From Eleginops maclovinus (taxonomy: Eukaryota > Chordata > Actinopteri > Perciformes > Eleginopidae), in contig NC_086355.1 in the NCBI RefSeq assembly GCF_036324505.1, positions 21,752,518 to 21,816,517 of the forward strand: a DNA stretch of 64,000 nt. The letters are read 5' to 3'. A program made the translations under genes and the position numbers. Positions 14,970 to 28,059 of this stretch are shown in pieces; the first letter of the stretch is position 1, and every line of letters begins with the position of its first letter. The notes beneath the pieces were generated by a model. That model had not been told where the DNA came from. It searched no databases and saw only the letters and a list, made by a program, of their open reading frames with translations.

Positions 14970-16670
14970 AAAGTTATAAAAGTGGCATTTTTTGTGATGA
15001 AAATTGAAAAAAAATGTGAGCGTATCATTGATGTTTGTTTGCCACACAGCTTATTTTCTGCATTAATGCACCATAACATGGAGGCTACCAGTGCAATGCT
15101 CACTTTAACTTCCTGGTCCACAAAAACCTAATTTACGCAACACTCTCACTCTATGTTGTCAATCTTTTTCTCTGTACTGTAATTTAATTGTTATTTCTGT
15201 CTACTTGAACATGACTTCATGTTATTTCTGTTAATCCCCACACCCACCCTAACTTATTCTTCAATGCTTTTTGGGGGATTTTTTTCCTCGTCCAAATGAA
15301 TGGTCTAGGGATAGAAGTTGTCAAAAGTTAAAACCCTTTGAGGCAAATTTGTGACTTTGGTCTACATAAGTAACACTGACTTGAGAACTGACATGAAGTT
15401 TTACAGGATTCTTGTCAGTGCTTTTATGAAATCTACGCAATTCAAAATAATTGCATGACTTGAAATATGTCAGTGACACGTTAATATTTGACTAAGTTCA
15501 ATTTACTCCTCCCCCCACTAACAATAAAAACATCTTGTATGGATGAGAATCTAGTGGTTTACCCCACTGCTCTGATTCGTGTGGTTATTCACGCCATCTG
15601 TATCTAAAGAGGATAGGGTTTCATAGAACAATGCAGTTTCCCAATTTATTGCATACTCATGTAGTTATACACAGTAGGAGGCCTAGATGAACCGTGTTCC
15701 AATTATTTGGTTTAAAAGCAAAACCAGATACAGTACATTTGTCCAACAGAAGTATCAAGAGCTTTCTTATGGTGAAGGAAAATGAGCGTAGCGTTTATGG
15801 GTGTTTCTGCCGCCCACAGTGGGAAACTGCTGAAATCACAAAAGACAAATCTCTAGTTAATTTAGTCACAGGACAGGAGCAGGAAGTGATTGTGTGTTCG
15901 GGATGTTTACTTTACTAAAAGTTTGTTGCTCTAACCTTGTGAATTAAGGCGCAGGAGTGAGCAGAGAAGGTGTGTGTATGTGTGTGGTGTGTGTATGTGT
16001 GTGTGCGCCAGAGTGGAGGGGTGAGGTGCACGCAAAGGTTGTCCACCACTGTAACACATGAAAAGAAAACATCTCATGGTGTCAGAATACAGTAAATCTA
16101 ATTACAGGATTACTGTTGTGATAAGGATTGGAAAGCTTGTTTAGCTGTTCGTGTTCGGCTTCAATTACACACTGGGTTGGTCTTGATGTAATGCAATATA
16201 ATTATCTTGTGATTATACATTTGAGGATGTTTAGTAATGCAATATGGCATTTTGCAATTGCAAGTTAAGGCCACGGTGTAAAAAGGGAATGAGATAGGTG
16301 CCAAAACCAAATCATGATTTCTGGATGTTTCCCTTTTCACTGCTTCAAATCGTTCTGCTGCTTACCGATAGATAAAAGTGAGTATAAGTGAACATGTTCT
16401 ATGTATATCTCAGGGATGCAGGGAAATGGGTGAATTGCCTCTTAAGCTTCTGGAAAAAAGAGCTATGCAGACTAACGGAGTGTTCTGTAAATGTGACAAT
16501 TACAATACAACGTAGAGCAATGCATCAAAATAAAGCTTGCAAATCCACCCCATCATCCCCACTAAATGGGACAAATGTGAGTGGAGGATGGGACCTTAAC
16601 TAACCTCTTCTGCTCATGCCCCAACGTGCCAAAGTTCTAGGAGAAATTATATGTTGTTGTGGGCAGCATG
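14970..16670. other. No gene recognised
   Basis: AT-rich sequence with a short imperfect TG tract at about 15968-16007. No conserved domain or named repeat is visible. Confidence 0.5.
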
Positions 16671-16745
16671 CAGGGCCGGCCCTGGGCATAAGCGGTATAG
16701 GTGAATGCTAAGGGCACATCCATCCATCGGGGGCGCCGTAAGTTG
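16671..16745 (+). mobile_element. Isolated hAT-like transposon end
   Basis: The text begins with the palindromic cagggccggccctgggcat and continues with a gcggtatagg.gaatgctaaggg block and a gggggcgccgtaa block. I recognise this order from the ends of fish hAT-type elements. No matching opposite end or target-site duplication is visible nearby, so only this end is called, and the element's downstream extent is unknown. Confidence 0.45.
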
Positions 16746-17535
16746 GGGCTGGCAGCATGTTCAATTAGGTTATGATTTTGATACAGTGGGCTTTTTTGAG
16801 GTGTGCTTTCTACAACAGATTTAACAGGCTCTCTTTGGCTCTTGTTGTCATGGTTTTGGAAGGTTATGATGATGGAATAAAAATCTATGGGTGAGTTAGA
16901 TGGGTGAAGATTTCTGAGGAATTCAAGTTATTTTTTAGATGTTTCGTGTTTGTTTATGTTCTTTTATTTCATTCTCCTTTTTGTGTGTGTATTTATTATT
17001 GGCAATACTAAAAAATAAAGTTCTGATGGGGAAAAAATAAAACCGAGATTATAATCTCAATGAATCTGGATATTCAACATAACCTTGGTGTTTGTTCTGA
17101 CCTTTCTATACCTTTGATTACAATAGAAAACAACCTTGTCTCGACGTCAACATTTCTTTTGACCGTGGTTTTGGCTACATGCCTTAAATAAAGTCAGGGG
17201 TTGACACAAGCTGGAGAGATTTTTAAATGTTGTTCTGTGACATTACGCATGTGTGACGCTTCTATGTCTGATTAAAAGTGACTAAATGAGACGTATCACG
17301 GCAAACACAAGTTCAACTCATTGATGACGTGAAGTCATTGAGCGTGATATAGATTGTTTATAGCCTAATGTTAACTTTTAACTTTTTGAATTGCATTTAC
17401 GATACAACAAATCATAACAATGGTGTAAATATGTGGGGATTATCCTGCTGAACACAACTACTTATTTCCTGGAATATTGTTCTAAAATAGAATGGAAAAA
17501 TCCCATTGCTTTTGGTCAAGGTAGCCCTTGTGATG
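16746..17535. other. Possible body of the hAT-like fragment, otherwise no gene
   Basis: The first ~300 bp may still belong to the element whose end is at 16671, but no ORF or second terminus is seen. The remainder is unrecognised AT-rich sequence. Confidence 0.35.
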
Positions 17536-18806
17536 GTTTCAAGGTTTCAAGTTTCAAGGTTTTATTGGTCATATGCACAGCATATACAACATATATGTTG
17601 GCAATGAAAATCTTATGTCCCATGCTCCTCCAACAACTCAACATACATGGTGCAAATAAGATAAATAAAATACTGCAAAAAGAGAGAAGAATATTTACAA
17701 CAACAACAATAAAGACAAACAAAAAAATTTGAGGATGTGAAATATATACATATGTGGAATACATTGAAAGTATTTAAATACTTTACACTGTTGAATGAGG
17801 AGGTATGGACAGATGCATACATTACGCATAAACAGATGTATATGGCAGATATGTATAATATATAGATATGTATGTGTGTACTATAAACAGATGTTTATAA
17901 TATGTATATATATGTGTACTATAAACAGATGTGAGTAGACATTCACCGAGCTCAGGAGTTCAGCAGTCTTATAGCCTGTGGTATAAAACTGTCTCTGAGT
18001 CTGGTGGTCTTGGTCCGGATGCTGCGGTACCGTCTGCCAGACGGCAGCAGACAGAACAGATTGTTGCTGGGGTGATGGGGGTCCTTTAATATCCTACCGG
18101 CCTTCTTCCTACACCGCTGGGTGTAGAGGTCCTCCATGGATGGCAGCTCTGTCCTGGTGATGTGCTGAGCAGTTTTCACCACCCTCTGTAGAGTCTTACG
18201 GTTGAGGGCGGTGCAACTGCCATACCAGGCGGTGATGCAGCCAGTCAGGATACTCTCGATGGTGCACCTGTAGAAGTTGCAGAGTATCCTGGAGTCCATG
18301 TTGAACTTCCGCAGCCTGCGGAGGAAGAAGAGTCGCTGTCGAGCCGTCTTGGATATGATCCTGGTGTGATGTGTCCATGTCAGGTCCTCACTGATGTTTA
18401 CCCCGAGGAACCTGAAGCTGCTGACTCTCTCCACAGGAGTCCCGTCGATGGTGATGGGTGTGTGTGCCTCTCTCTGCCTCTTCCTGTACTCCACAATCAG
18501 CTCCTTTGTTTTGCTGACGTTGAGATGGAGGTTATTGTCCTGGCACCAAGATGTCAGGGCTCTGACCTCCCCCTCTGTACGCCGTCTCGTCGCCGTCTGT
18601 GATCAGGCCGATGACGGTCGTGTCGTCAGCAAACTTGATGATGGTGTTGGAGCTGTGTGTGGCACGCAGTCGTGCGTGAACAGGGAGTAGAGGAGAGGGC
18701 TGAGCACACAACCCTGAGGGGCTCGGGTGTTGAGGGTCAAGGTGGAGGATGTGATGTTCCCCATCCACACTGCCTGGGATCTGCCCGTTAGGAAGCTCAT
18801 GATCCA
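17536..18806 (-). mobile_element. 5'-truncated CR1/L2-type (Rex1-like) LINE with RT C-terminal half
   Basis: On the minus strand, the first surviving text is an [18 protein letters not shown] segment followed by [16 protein letters not shown] (RT motif with PQG). Next comes [12 protein letters not shown], whose FADD is the catalytic box. The long C-terminal piece reads VERVSSFRFLGVNISEDL, then FYRCTIESILTGCITAWYG and LLPSGRRYRSIRTKTTRLRD. The first three blocks are in different frames (breaks near 18660 and 18520), so the copy is dead. The last frame (17952-18494) is open for 180 codons. The 3' UTR carries a repeated gtgtactataaacagatgt and ends in a CTTGAAA-type octamer tail at 17536-17562. 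The 5' part, including endonuclease and early RT motifs, is absent. Confidence 0.85.
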
Positions 18807-21800
18807 GTCATGGTTACTTCCGGGTTGGCCTACAAAAAGACCTCATCACTGCACCACTCCCTTAACATATCTATGTGGACATGCACTAAATGTTTGGTAA
18901 TATAGCTTGAGGTCTAATGATTTCAGTATTTATTCATTCTTATTCATACGGTTTTTTAAAAGCAGTGTATAGGCTGAAAAAATGCCTTTTGAATAATACC
19001 TCCAAAAACGTTTTTATCCACTTTTAAGAGGGTGGGAAATGCACCATAGCTTATATTTCTTCTCAGAGAATGAGGAACTAATAATGTGACCATCACAAGG
19101 TAACACAAAAAAGGCCAAACCAGGCTCAGCTGGGCCCTGTGATGCTCAGATTTGTATTTGTCTTTTAGAAACAATAACGTCACACAGCAATTACACTGTG
19201 TCCATGTGAACAACCGTCATTTGACTATTTTGATAAGACTCAAAGGTCACACGGGGATATCCTGTGTTAGCGCAGGGGTGTTTGGGTAAACTCACTCATC
19301 CCATCCTCTGACGTATTTTCTGAATAGGCCTGTGGAGACAGGATGACAGAAAAAGCATATTATTCCTGTTTCGTATGACTCAGCTGAGATCAAGATCCGA
19401 TCTGCTGACCTACTGCACGTAATAAATAATAAAGGGTTGACAGGAGATAAAATAGATACCAAAAGACTTGAAAAGTCTTCAGGGGTGCACTGCTTTTTTG
19501 TAGAGATGGTTATATGGGGAGCTCAACAGTCTATTGTATTGGCAAGGTGCAAGATTTTGTCACAATCAGCTGCTGAGTGGGTGGATGGGTAGAGTTGAAT
19601 ACTGGGAAATTACATCCCAGCTATTCCTGTGATTTTCGGCCAATATTTTCCACACAAACATCTGTGTGAACCTGGGTTTTTTCAATACAGATCTTCTTGT
19701 GAAAGAGCTTATTTAAACTTGATCAAATAACTGCTTGCTCAACCAACAAATACCAAATTATTAGCATAAGGTAATTGTGTTGCATCAACATCTTTTTTAT
19801 CAATTTATTTAAACTTGTTCATTCATGCTTTAAAGTATAAGCTTATGGTTACCAGTGTGGCACAGGTGGTTCAACAAGTACAAATAAAGCCCCGGTGTCC
19901 CCATTTGCTTCCAAACATACAGTAATAACCAGGGTTTGGTAGCAGAAATGTGGTTTTATTTGCAGCATTTTACACAAATGACAAAATAAAACCCCTCCAT
20001 ACCTCACAAACTGTCACTATAACCTTAAGCCTGTCAAAATTTGAGACGTGTTTTGTCAAAGTATGCATTTTGCATTTCTCATATTGCAGTGAGGGTTATC
20101 TGTGGCCAGTTTTTTTTTAAAGTTTCACCTTACTAGCAACTACTCTTTGGCTTCCTACTGACCCAATCCAGTTTAAGGGCGGAAAAAGTCTCTATCTTAG
20201 GTTGCTTTTCCAACAGTTGATTGATTAAATGTACCCAATAGTTAGTATACACAACCCTTTTGATAACCCCAGGTCAGAGCAAGAGGTAGAAAATAAGATC
20301 ACTCTGTTGGTTTAGATTGTTTCCTTTAGTTCAGTTAAATGTTTGTAGTCACTGACTGTGTTTATATTCACAAAAAAAGCTATCGCAGTTTAACTAAACA
20401 ATAGCAAAATCTCAGTAATGGATAGTGTTCATAGTGCAGTGATGTTCAGTAGGCTGTTGTAGTGGGATTAGCTGGTATCAACAGTTATATCTAGTAATGA
20501 AACGCCTATTCAAACACTGTTTATGTGTGGCTTGCTCAGTCTCTCAGTTAACCTTTACAGAAACAGTATACTGTATATAATTGAAAGCTAAATCTTGCTG
20601 ACTGGATAGTGAAGTTGATTAATTCAAGTCAATTTGTTGGTAAAATGTTATTGCTACATGTACGAAACACCTATAGTCAAAACTATATTTTATAGTGTAC
20701 CGGACCCTTACTAAGCTCTTTGAACAAATTGAAACTGAGGATATGGTAAAAAAAAAAACCTTCTTTACGCCTTTTTTTCCCCAGATTATAAACATTGCTT
20801 TCTTTAAAAAGGTATTGATGTCCTACGAAATAAACCACCACACCAAACAACCTTACACATAGAGTAAACGTGAAACACTTTACATTTTAAATGATTGGTT
20901 ATACAGTAGCAGTAGCAAGGGAAAACCTTCACCCCGTGGACATTTACTGTGATTGGTTTCAGTATGACTTTGAAGTCATAGCCCACACAATGAAAAAAAA
21001 ATATGAATACATTTGGACCGGACTAGTGTGTGTGTGTACGCAGGCCAAATGTTGTGAATGTCTTGTGATAGTGTTACACTGCTGGTGTAATCATAATCCC
21101 AGAAACTGACAGAGTCATTAATGTTTACAGCACCTCATGACGGACATGTCAGTCTTTGGCTTTGGCAGGCCTTTCAATATATGATCAAGCAAGAGGCTAA
21201 AAGGTCACCCCCACCCCCAAGAGGCATATCTGTGTACATGCCTGGCGAGCTCTGCGGTGTGGAAACCTTCGCCGCCACCGAGGCTCCTTGGCACAACCCT
21301 GCATTCTTTTCTTGACCATCACCCTTGGATTCCTCAGGGGCACTGCCCTAAAACAGTATCCCGCTGTCCATCTTGCCACTTTACTGACTTAAATTCCTGC
21401 ATGGTTTCCACCCTCCGCCCTATGGTCAAAAGACACATCCCTTTGCCAGTCCTTGAGTTGACTCTTCCCAGTGGTTATGAGGCAGTTTATCCGCGCTGGC
21501 ACCAGCAATGCCAGCGTCCATGTTACTGCTGGTATTATATTACCATTGTCTCCAGACAGCGCCCTTTAAACATTAGCAGAGCCTTTTTTTTATTGGGTGT
21601 GTTGAGTTACGACTGATGTAGCGGTGGGACGGAGCAACTGTGCTGGCGTAGGGATTAACTCACACAAAGGGTAAAAGCCTGCCCTGCTCTTACAGTGTTA
21701 TCACACCAACCCATTTTTTCTTGGATTGAAAACAGAAAAGATTTGCCTTTTCATACGAGGCTACAAAAACAAACCAGTTGACGGGGTGCCAAAGAAAATT

Positions 21801-22285
21801 CTTACGTGTCACTAATTGTCAAGAAAAGCTGGCTGCTGGACACATCGATTTAATACGGACAGTATGCAAAACAAACACTGCCACTGCTGACATGGAGATA
21901 TGAGCTGTCTGCCCTGAAGTGCCAACCTGACAAATAACCCGCCCCTGTTTCAGAGCTCCGAGCTTAAGTTTTTTTCTCAGCTCATTTCATTGCACCCTTT
22001 AATGTAACATGATAAAACAATCTTTCAGCAAGCCCTTTCCAGCCTTGTCTCTCCGGACCCTTTTAACATTTGTCATTCGAGGTGCCTTGCAAGCGTAATC
22101 CAAATGAGATTTAAGACACACATTTATAGTACGTGTGTGTCCATTTGCTACATTGGAATCACTCTCTATTTTTCAAGGCTACATGCAATTTACAAACAGC
22201 AATCTAGCCTACTTCAGTTCATATAGTGGAGGTAAGGCACATAAAGCTGTTTGGCAACTAGAAAAATAAATAAATAAAAGAAAGG
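18807..22285. other. No gene recognised
   Basis: A long stretch of mostly AT-rich sequence. The less AT-rich block at about 21140-21600 has open frames on both strands but no recognisable domain, and it could be conserved non-coding sequence. Homopolymer A runs occur near 20745 and 20990. Confidence 0.45.
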
Positions 22286-22640
22286 GACATCCCCAAAAGA
22301 GTAATAGGGCCTTATGTTTTCAAGAAGGACTTTAGTTTGGATTTAAATTTGCACAATGTCAGGGAAATTGTTAGATCAGGTAGTTCCATTCTTTGGTTGC
22401 ATAAATACCAAATGCCGTTTCACCAGACTTAGAAAGTGTTAGTCAAGAGGTAGATTTCCAATATTTGACTGGGGAAATATGCTATGTCCATATTAGCATA
22501 TGCTATGTAAACCAACAAATTGGATTTTGAGTTTTATTTTGAAGCAGAAGGTAACCAATAGAGGTTTTCTGAGGACGGGAGTTTTATTATGTGATCTTTT
22601 TGTCCTGGTAAGAACTTGTGGGGCTTTTTCCTTCTAGATA
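22286..22640 (+). repeat. Decayed dispersed fish repeat, copy 2
   Basis: The order ggccttatgttttcaagaagg, ggatttaaatttgcac, gttccattctttggttgc, aaataccaaatgccg, attttgagttttatt, aaccaatagagg and ttattatgtgatctttttg follows a fish repeat that ends in an 'aatgtgatctctttttct' block. The second half corresponds to the block kept at 6756-6985. No reading frame survives, and the superfamily is unknown to me. Confidence 0.45.
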
Positions 22641-24752
22641 CATTTGTAATATATGGATTGTTTTGTTTGACGGACTCAAGATCACTTTTAACAATCCATC
22701 ATGCACACCGCTCACTCACCAATACAGCTCTCTAACTCATGCAGATCATTCAGATCATTCCGATCAGGGAAAAGATAATGCTCCAGCTCAATGTGCCTTC
22801 TGTCTGATCAAACTGTATGCGTTGAAATCCCTGGAGCTGCATTTATCCAGTCTCTTTAACGAGTCAGGGAGAATGACAGCTAATTTTAGTCCAGTTGCAG
22901 TGTAACTTTAGCGGCTGTTATCATAGGGGAAAGACCTTGTGAGTGTCTATCTATCACAGAGTGCTTACTGATCTAGTGACAGTAGGAAGGAACTAATATC
23001 GCATTGGATAAACAGATGCATTAAGACATCTTAAACATCTGGCTAGAATGCATTTCCAAATCTGGTTCCGGTTACAGAGAATGGAGAGCTATCCTATTAG
23101 AACTCATGAAAATAAATAATGTTGTTTTCCAATGAGCACCTCTCATAGGAATGAACGAGGGCCTGCCTCCGACGCTGTATCCAGTTCTTATTATACATCC
23201 ATGGAAACAATAGACGTTGCTGGGTCCGACAAATGAGAGAGGATGAGGAGTCTCTTAAATATTTAACTATCCAGTTAAATATTAGCTAGTATGATAACTC
23301 AGCGAAGTCCCAGTTAAGTCTCTTGGAGTCAATATCAGCATCACAGTCCAGATCTCTGTTGACCCATGGTGGACCACCTGCCAACACAACATCTTTCAGA
23401 ATGACGTGTCAGGCGCTGTCTCAGCCCTTGGCCAAGCACCACATCAGAGATTTGAGGGAGGTGTAACACCAATGCAGTCATCCTGATCTCCCAATCGCTT
23501 CCAACATCTCACTAATGTGTTAAGTGTCAGTGATATGAAAACGGTGATCGCCTAAAGTGAAATGGAGTTGCACTGCTAACATGCATTTGCTCTTACACAG
23601 AGACAGGCAGGGGCATGCAGTTTTTATCTTTCACTGCTTCCAAGACTCCCAATGTCGGTTCCAAAAAATAAACCAGAACAAGCAGGGGCCGCGTGACAAA
23701 GCCCTCTAGCTTAATAGGAGACAGTGTCAGCGTGCAGACAGCAAAGAGCCTGCTTAACTTTTTGGATCCGTAAAAATCTTCAGCTCAAGGTGAGTGGAGG
23801 TTGGAGGCTTCTGGTGTCTCATTTCTGTTAGGCACTTTACTCACTCAACATCAAGTCTTTATTCTTTCTGCAGCCAAGACCTTCAGCTGTGGAGATGGGT
23901 TTCATTGGCCAAGACTGGAAACCAAAACAAAACGAGCAACACGTGTTATGGCTGATACACAAAACTGCTGTTTCCACAGTTACATCTGTAAAGTAATATA
24001 AACTCAAAGTTGTTGCTGCTGACATAACTCCCGCCAATCAGTGGCTTTGAACCTCATTTTCATAAAGATTTGCTTGCCTAGATGCCAATGCAATTGAAAA
24101 AGGAATAAACTCTTCAGAAATAGAAACAAAATCTGTACGCCAAGATAATATTATACAGCTTCATGACCTGCTATGACTTGCGTATAAAGTCAACAGAGCA
24201 AATACATTGTTTTGTATACTTAAGTTTACATTTAGAGCCAGCCATGCGTCGCAGAGATGGGCTGTTTCTCCTAATTCCTTGTGTTGGAAAAACACACTGC
24301 AAATAAACCACAGTAAAGACTTGAAGAAATGTTATAGGCAGCCACAGAGAAAAGAAAAAAACACCTATTACTCAGAGGCAGTGACTCTGCACTTCATTCA
24401 AGAACTACATCTGTAACCAAGTGTTTATGAGTCCCTGTGAGTGGCCTTGTGGGACGTGGGAGTGGAGGACAAGGGTACAACAAAAGGGAGCAGTCTGCTT
24501 TAATAGGTGTATGCTCCAAAGTTACAAGCCAGTGTGTCATGTTGAAAAGTGAACTGGTGGCATTAATGGGGCCAACAGTGATTACTGTGTGAGCATCAAA
24601 CAAAGATACTCCTGGGGGTTAGCTAAGTACACTTGCGTCATCATCTATGTGACATTTCTTGTTGCTAGAGTGTAGAAAGGTGCACAAATTATAGGACTGA
24701 GCCCATACAATGGAGTTGACCTTAGCTTTAGGCCGATTTACATAAAACTACA
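22641..24752. other. No gene recognised
   Basis: A small direct duplication (cagatcattc ... cagatcattccgatca) lies at about 22742-22768. Otherwise I see no domain, repeat or RNA gene. Confidence 0.45.
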
Positions 24753-24999
24753 GGCAGCAGTGGCTCAGGGAGTAGATGATTGTCCAAGGAGTTTGGTGGT
24801 TGGATCCCTAGCCCCTGCAGTCAAGTGTCCTTGGGCCAGATACTGAACTCCAAATGGCATTGCTAACGGTGTGAAAGTATGAATGTTATTTCCTACTGTA
24901 GCTCTTTTTGAATGTGTGTCAATGGGTGAATCCTGGGTAAATCACTTTGAATTGTCACTTGGCTGAAGAAGCCTTATATAAAAGCAATCCCTTTAGCAG
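24753..24999 (+). mobile_element. tRNA-head SINE-like element
   Basis: The head reads gcagtggctcagggagtag (A-box-like), followed by ggtggttggatccc, a degenerate B box. The body has gtgtccttgggccagatact, a block also represented in the SINE at 40101, then gaatgtgtgtcaatgggtga. The end is tatataaaagcaatcccttt, matching the 'tatataa.tgcagtcc' end of a very common fish element. The mutated promoter boxes suggest an old copy. I cannot delimit target duplications. Confidence 0.65.
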
Positions 25000-26115
25000 A
25001 ATGTTTAAACTGCGGAGAAAATGTCAAGAATGACCCTGCTCCTGTGAAGGGGTACCTGCACATTAAGGCTATTATTTGGCCATGAACTTGATTCTGATAT
25101 GCTCAAATTAAGAAAAACTCTACACGGAATCTTACCACCGAACGCTACTCCCATTTCAGTCAACTTACATTTTACGATACAGTACTAATGCGAACCATAC
25201 GCAATAACTCATAAACTCTTTTCAAGACCGCTTGGACCCGGGCATGGATGGTCAAACTGTGCTTGAGTAAGGTACAGAGTTTTCACCCTTAATTAAACAA
25301 TATTGGGGAGTATTTGAATCCGGACCCAGGTCCCTTACGTAAAAGCCTCCTACCTGTAGATGCAATATTGCAGAGCTTAAAGTCATCCCTTTCAGTCTAA
25401 CCTCAAAGTAGATTTTCTGACGAGAAGCTAATACTTCCTTAGGTTCTTGGTTGTCTCTCATCAGTTGGGGCATTCAGTCACACCGCAAAGTCACATTTAA
25501 TTATCAAAAATAAAAAATGGGCTTCACAATGTAGTCACTTCACGCAGGGCAAGTTGTTAGCTTAGCTTGGATGCTAATGGGATAATATATTTACACAAAT
25601 TGTTGTTCAAAAGATAGATTTGTACGGATTTATAACTGTATTTAGTCTTTAGTGGGACAGTTTATACTACTGCATAGGATTAACTGTATAGAAAATACAA
25701 GAACAACATGTAGGGAATAATTTGAGTTGCAATTGACATCAAGGTTTAACATCCATTCTGCAGTGGGTGGAGGAAACGTTTGTGCGGTTATTTAAGGATG
25801 GTGTCTACGTGTGGTAGGCTGTACCTGATCAGTAAGCCTCAGGCACTGATCTCCACACCTTCTCCTGCCAACTGAGGTAAGCAGGCTATGTACATGTCAC
25901 AACACACATAGACATTAGACAACCTTTAAATTCAAACTGGAGCTCCTTTTTCTCCTATTAGCTCTATTTACATTTGCATTGATTGACACAGATGTATTTG
26001 TTGGTTTAATGTTGTGGCAGGAAAGCAAACATATTCTTCCAGGATGAATACATTTAACGAAAAACTTCTAAATATGCAAAAACACTTTTTCACATGACAT
26101 GTATTAACGTAGGTC
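25000..26115. other. No gene recognised
   Basis: Unique-looking AT-rich sequence with only short, unsupported open frames. Confidence 0.5.

Positions 26116-26202
<87 letters not shown>
26116..26202. repeat. (ATT)n microsatellite, about 29 units
   Basis: An uninterrupted TTA/ATT trinucleotide tract of about 87 bp. Downstream (26210-26330) there are shorter AAT- and ATT-type runs, so parts can pair with each other. Confidence 0.97.
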
Positions 26203-26402
26203 GTATTAACGATCATAATAATAATAGAAAAAAATGCAACAATAATAATAAATGATCAAATATTATTATTTTTAATAGTATTATATTATTGCTTTTTATT
26301 CCATTTTAGTCAAGAGTTATTTTAATTATTATTATTTAAAATCATAATTGTAATATTGTGTTGTAATTGTAATGTTACAATTATGATCATCATAGATATA
26401 TG
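26203..26402. repeat. AT-rich block with a 13-bp perfect inverted repeat
   Basis: ATCATAATTGTAA at 26341-26353 is the exact reverse complement of TTACAATTATGAT at 26375-26387, leaving a 21-nt loop. Upstream lie aataataatag and aataataataaatgatc runs opposite in sense to the large ATT tract. The block probably evolved from the neighbouring microsatellite. Confidence 0.6.
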
Positions 26403-26570
26403 TTTGTTGTTAAAATAATATATGCAAAAAAAAACACAGGATGTTTCTGTCTACAGCCTCAGTATGAAAACAAACACGTATTAATTTGAACATTTTTCAC
26501 ATCATTTGTAAATGGTACCCAATAGGATTGAAAACAAATATTCAACATCTTTGTTTCTTGTTTTATGCAG

Positions 26571-26724
26571 AATTTCTCAACCCAAGCCAGTCGACCTGCT
26601 GACCTTTGAGGATTTGAAAGATGAAGATCTACGTCATATCGCTGTGTTTGGCATCACAGGAAGAGAGAGCTGCACAGACACACAGATAATAAACAAGACA
26701 GACCAATGGCTGTGCAATCTCTGA
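26571..26724 (+). other. Weak candidate host exon
   Basis: A convincing acceptor (ctttgtttcttgttttatgcag) precedes an open frame that reads ISQPKPVDLLTFEDLKDEDL and then a RHIAVFGITGRESC segment before TGA. The composition (Asp, Glu and Lys-rich, few low-complexity runs) is more protein-like than the surrounding frames. I do not recognise the protein. No donor, poly(A) signal or neighbouring exon can be shown from the sequence, so this may equally be chance. Confidence 0.2.
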
Positions 26725-27726
26725 GTGTGGTAATGTGTACTGTGAGCTGGTACAGTAAACTGTTGTTGCACCCTTATCCCAAATGAAGTACAGCATCACA
26801 GCCTAGAGGAAGGATATGCTGTGTGTGGAGATAAGACTGCCAGTTCTATATCAGAAAGTTGGCATCAACACCAAAGCTGTGAGCATATAATCAGTGATGG
26901 AGCAAGTAATTACATCCTCTACTTTATTCTAAGCAAAGTAGAGTACCTGGGAATTGTGGAAAAAATGTTACAATATGAGCACGTCCCATATTTTACCTAA
27001 AGTATTAAAAGTGTCAGAAAAGCACTCAGTGCAGATACATCATTACAACAGATAAAAATAATCAAAAAGATAATCAGCAAATACTCAAATTTGAAAAGCT
27101 TGAACAATTATATATAGTTGAACGATTATCAAAAATTGTTGACTCTCCAAATGATTACCGCTGTAATGTCTAATGCTGTGGAGAAAGCTTGATGTTCTGA
27201 CTGTCCTTATATAGTATGTCAAGAGAAATTATATTTAACCTATTTAGTTACATTTCGATTGTATCAACGTGGGGCTTTATGGCTTTCTATTTTTTGGTAA
27301 GACACTGAAGAGGGTTTGTCTTGCATAAGAAGCATTTAGAAAGTTGGTACCATATGAGTTGTAATTCACCCCAAGGTTAAACCCCAAGATTCATCCACAA
27401 AACCTCTATAGCAATTACTAAGAATGTGCAACACCTCACGACATTGTGTGAGAAAATAAAACTATCAACAGAAACAAATTAAAAAGCAGCACTTATCAAA
27501 ATATTTTACGTGGCTTTCTGCATTCCTTTAAATAGAACCCCACATAACCATGTCCTGTACATCTTTAATTAAGGCCCTTACGGTATGTTTGGGATTATTT
27601 TCTCATGACACAACTGAGTTTTCAAAAGAGTGTCTAATGAAAGACTTATTACATTTCCATTATCATTAGCGTCATTATAATAACAAGCTAATGATCAGGT
27701 CTCGTGAGTTTTTCTCTCATTTGCAG

Positions 27727-27915
27727 ACACACCTTCGTAGACGGAGTCCCAGGGGCAATGTGTGGAAACATGCCCCCGACTATCTCGATCTCATGTGTGA
27801 ACAGAGGTTTGGCTCCCCTCTGTTTGGGCTTGTATCACACAAAGTCCCAAGGAGGAATGGTTCGAACATGACCTCATCAGGCAGAACAAAAGAAAGAGCG
27901 AGGAAGAGGAGATAA
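27727..27915 (+). other. Weak candidate host exon
   Basis: A good acceptor (tttttctctcatttgcag) is followed by a 63-codon open frame, THLRRRSPRGNVWKHAPDYL then DLMCEQRFGSPLFGLVSHKV, ending in a basic tail and TAG. Local GC is higher than the flanks, and the purine-rich stretch after the stop is unusual. The protein is not recognised. No donor is obvious. It lies 1.1 kb after the other candidate on the same strand. Confidence 0.18.
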
Positions 27916-28027
27916 AGCCGGGCTGGGAGGAGCAGACCTGCCTCCAGGGAGCCACGGCTAAACCTCTGCCGATGTTTTAGAGATTAGGATTTGGGAAGTA
28001 AATATCTCTAATTGGGAGGGGAAGGTA

Positions 28028-28056
28028 GGGAGGAAGGAAGGAAGGAAGGAAGGGAG
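28028..28056. repeat. Short (GGAA)n tract
   Basis: About seven imperfect GGAA units inside a longer G/A-rich stretch (28010-28080). Confidence 0.8.
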
Positions 28057-28059
28057 GTA

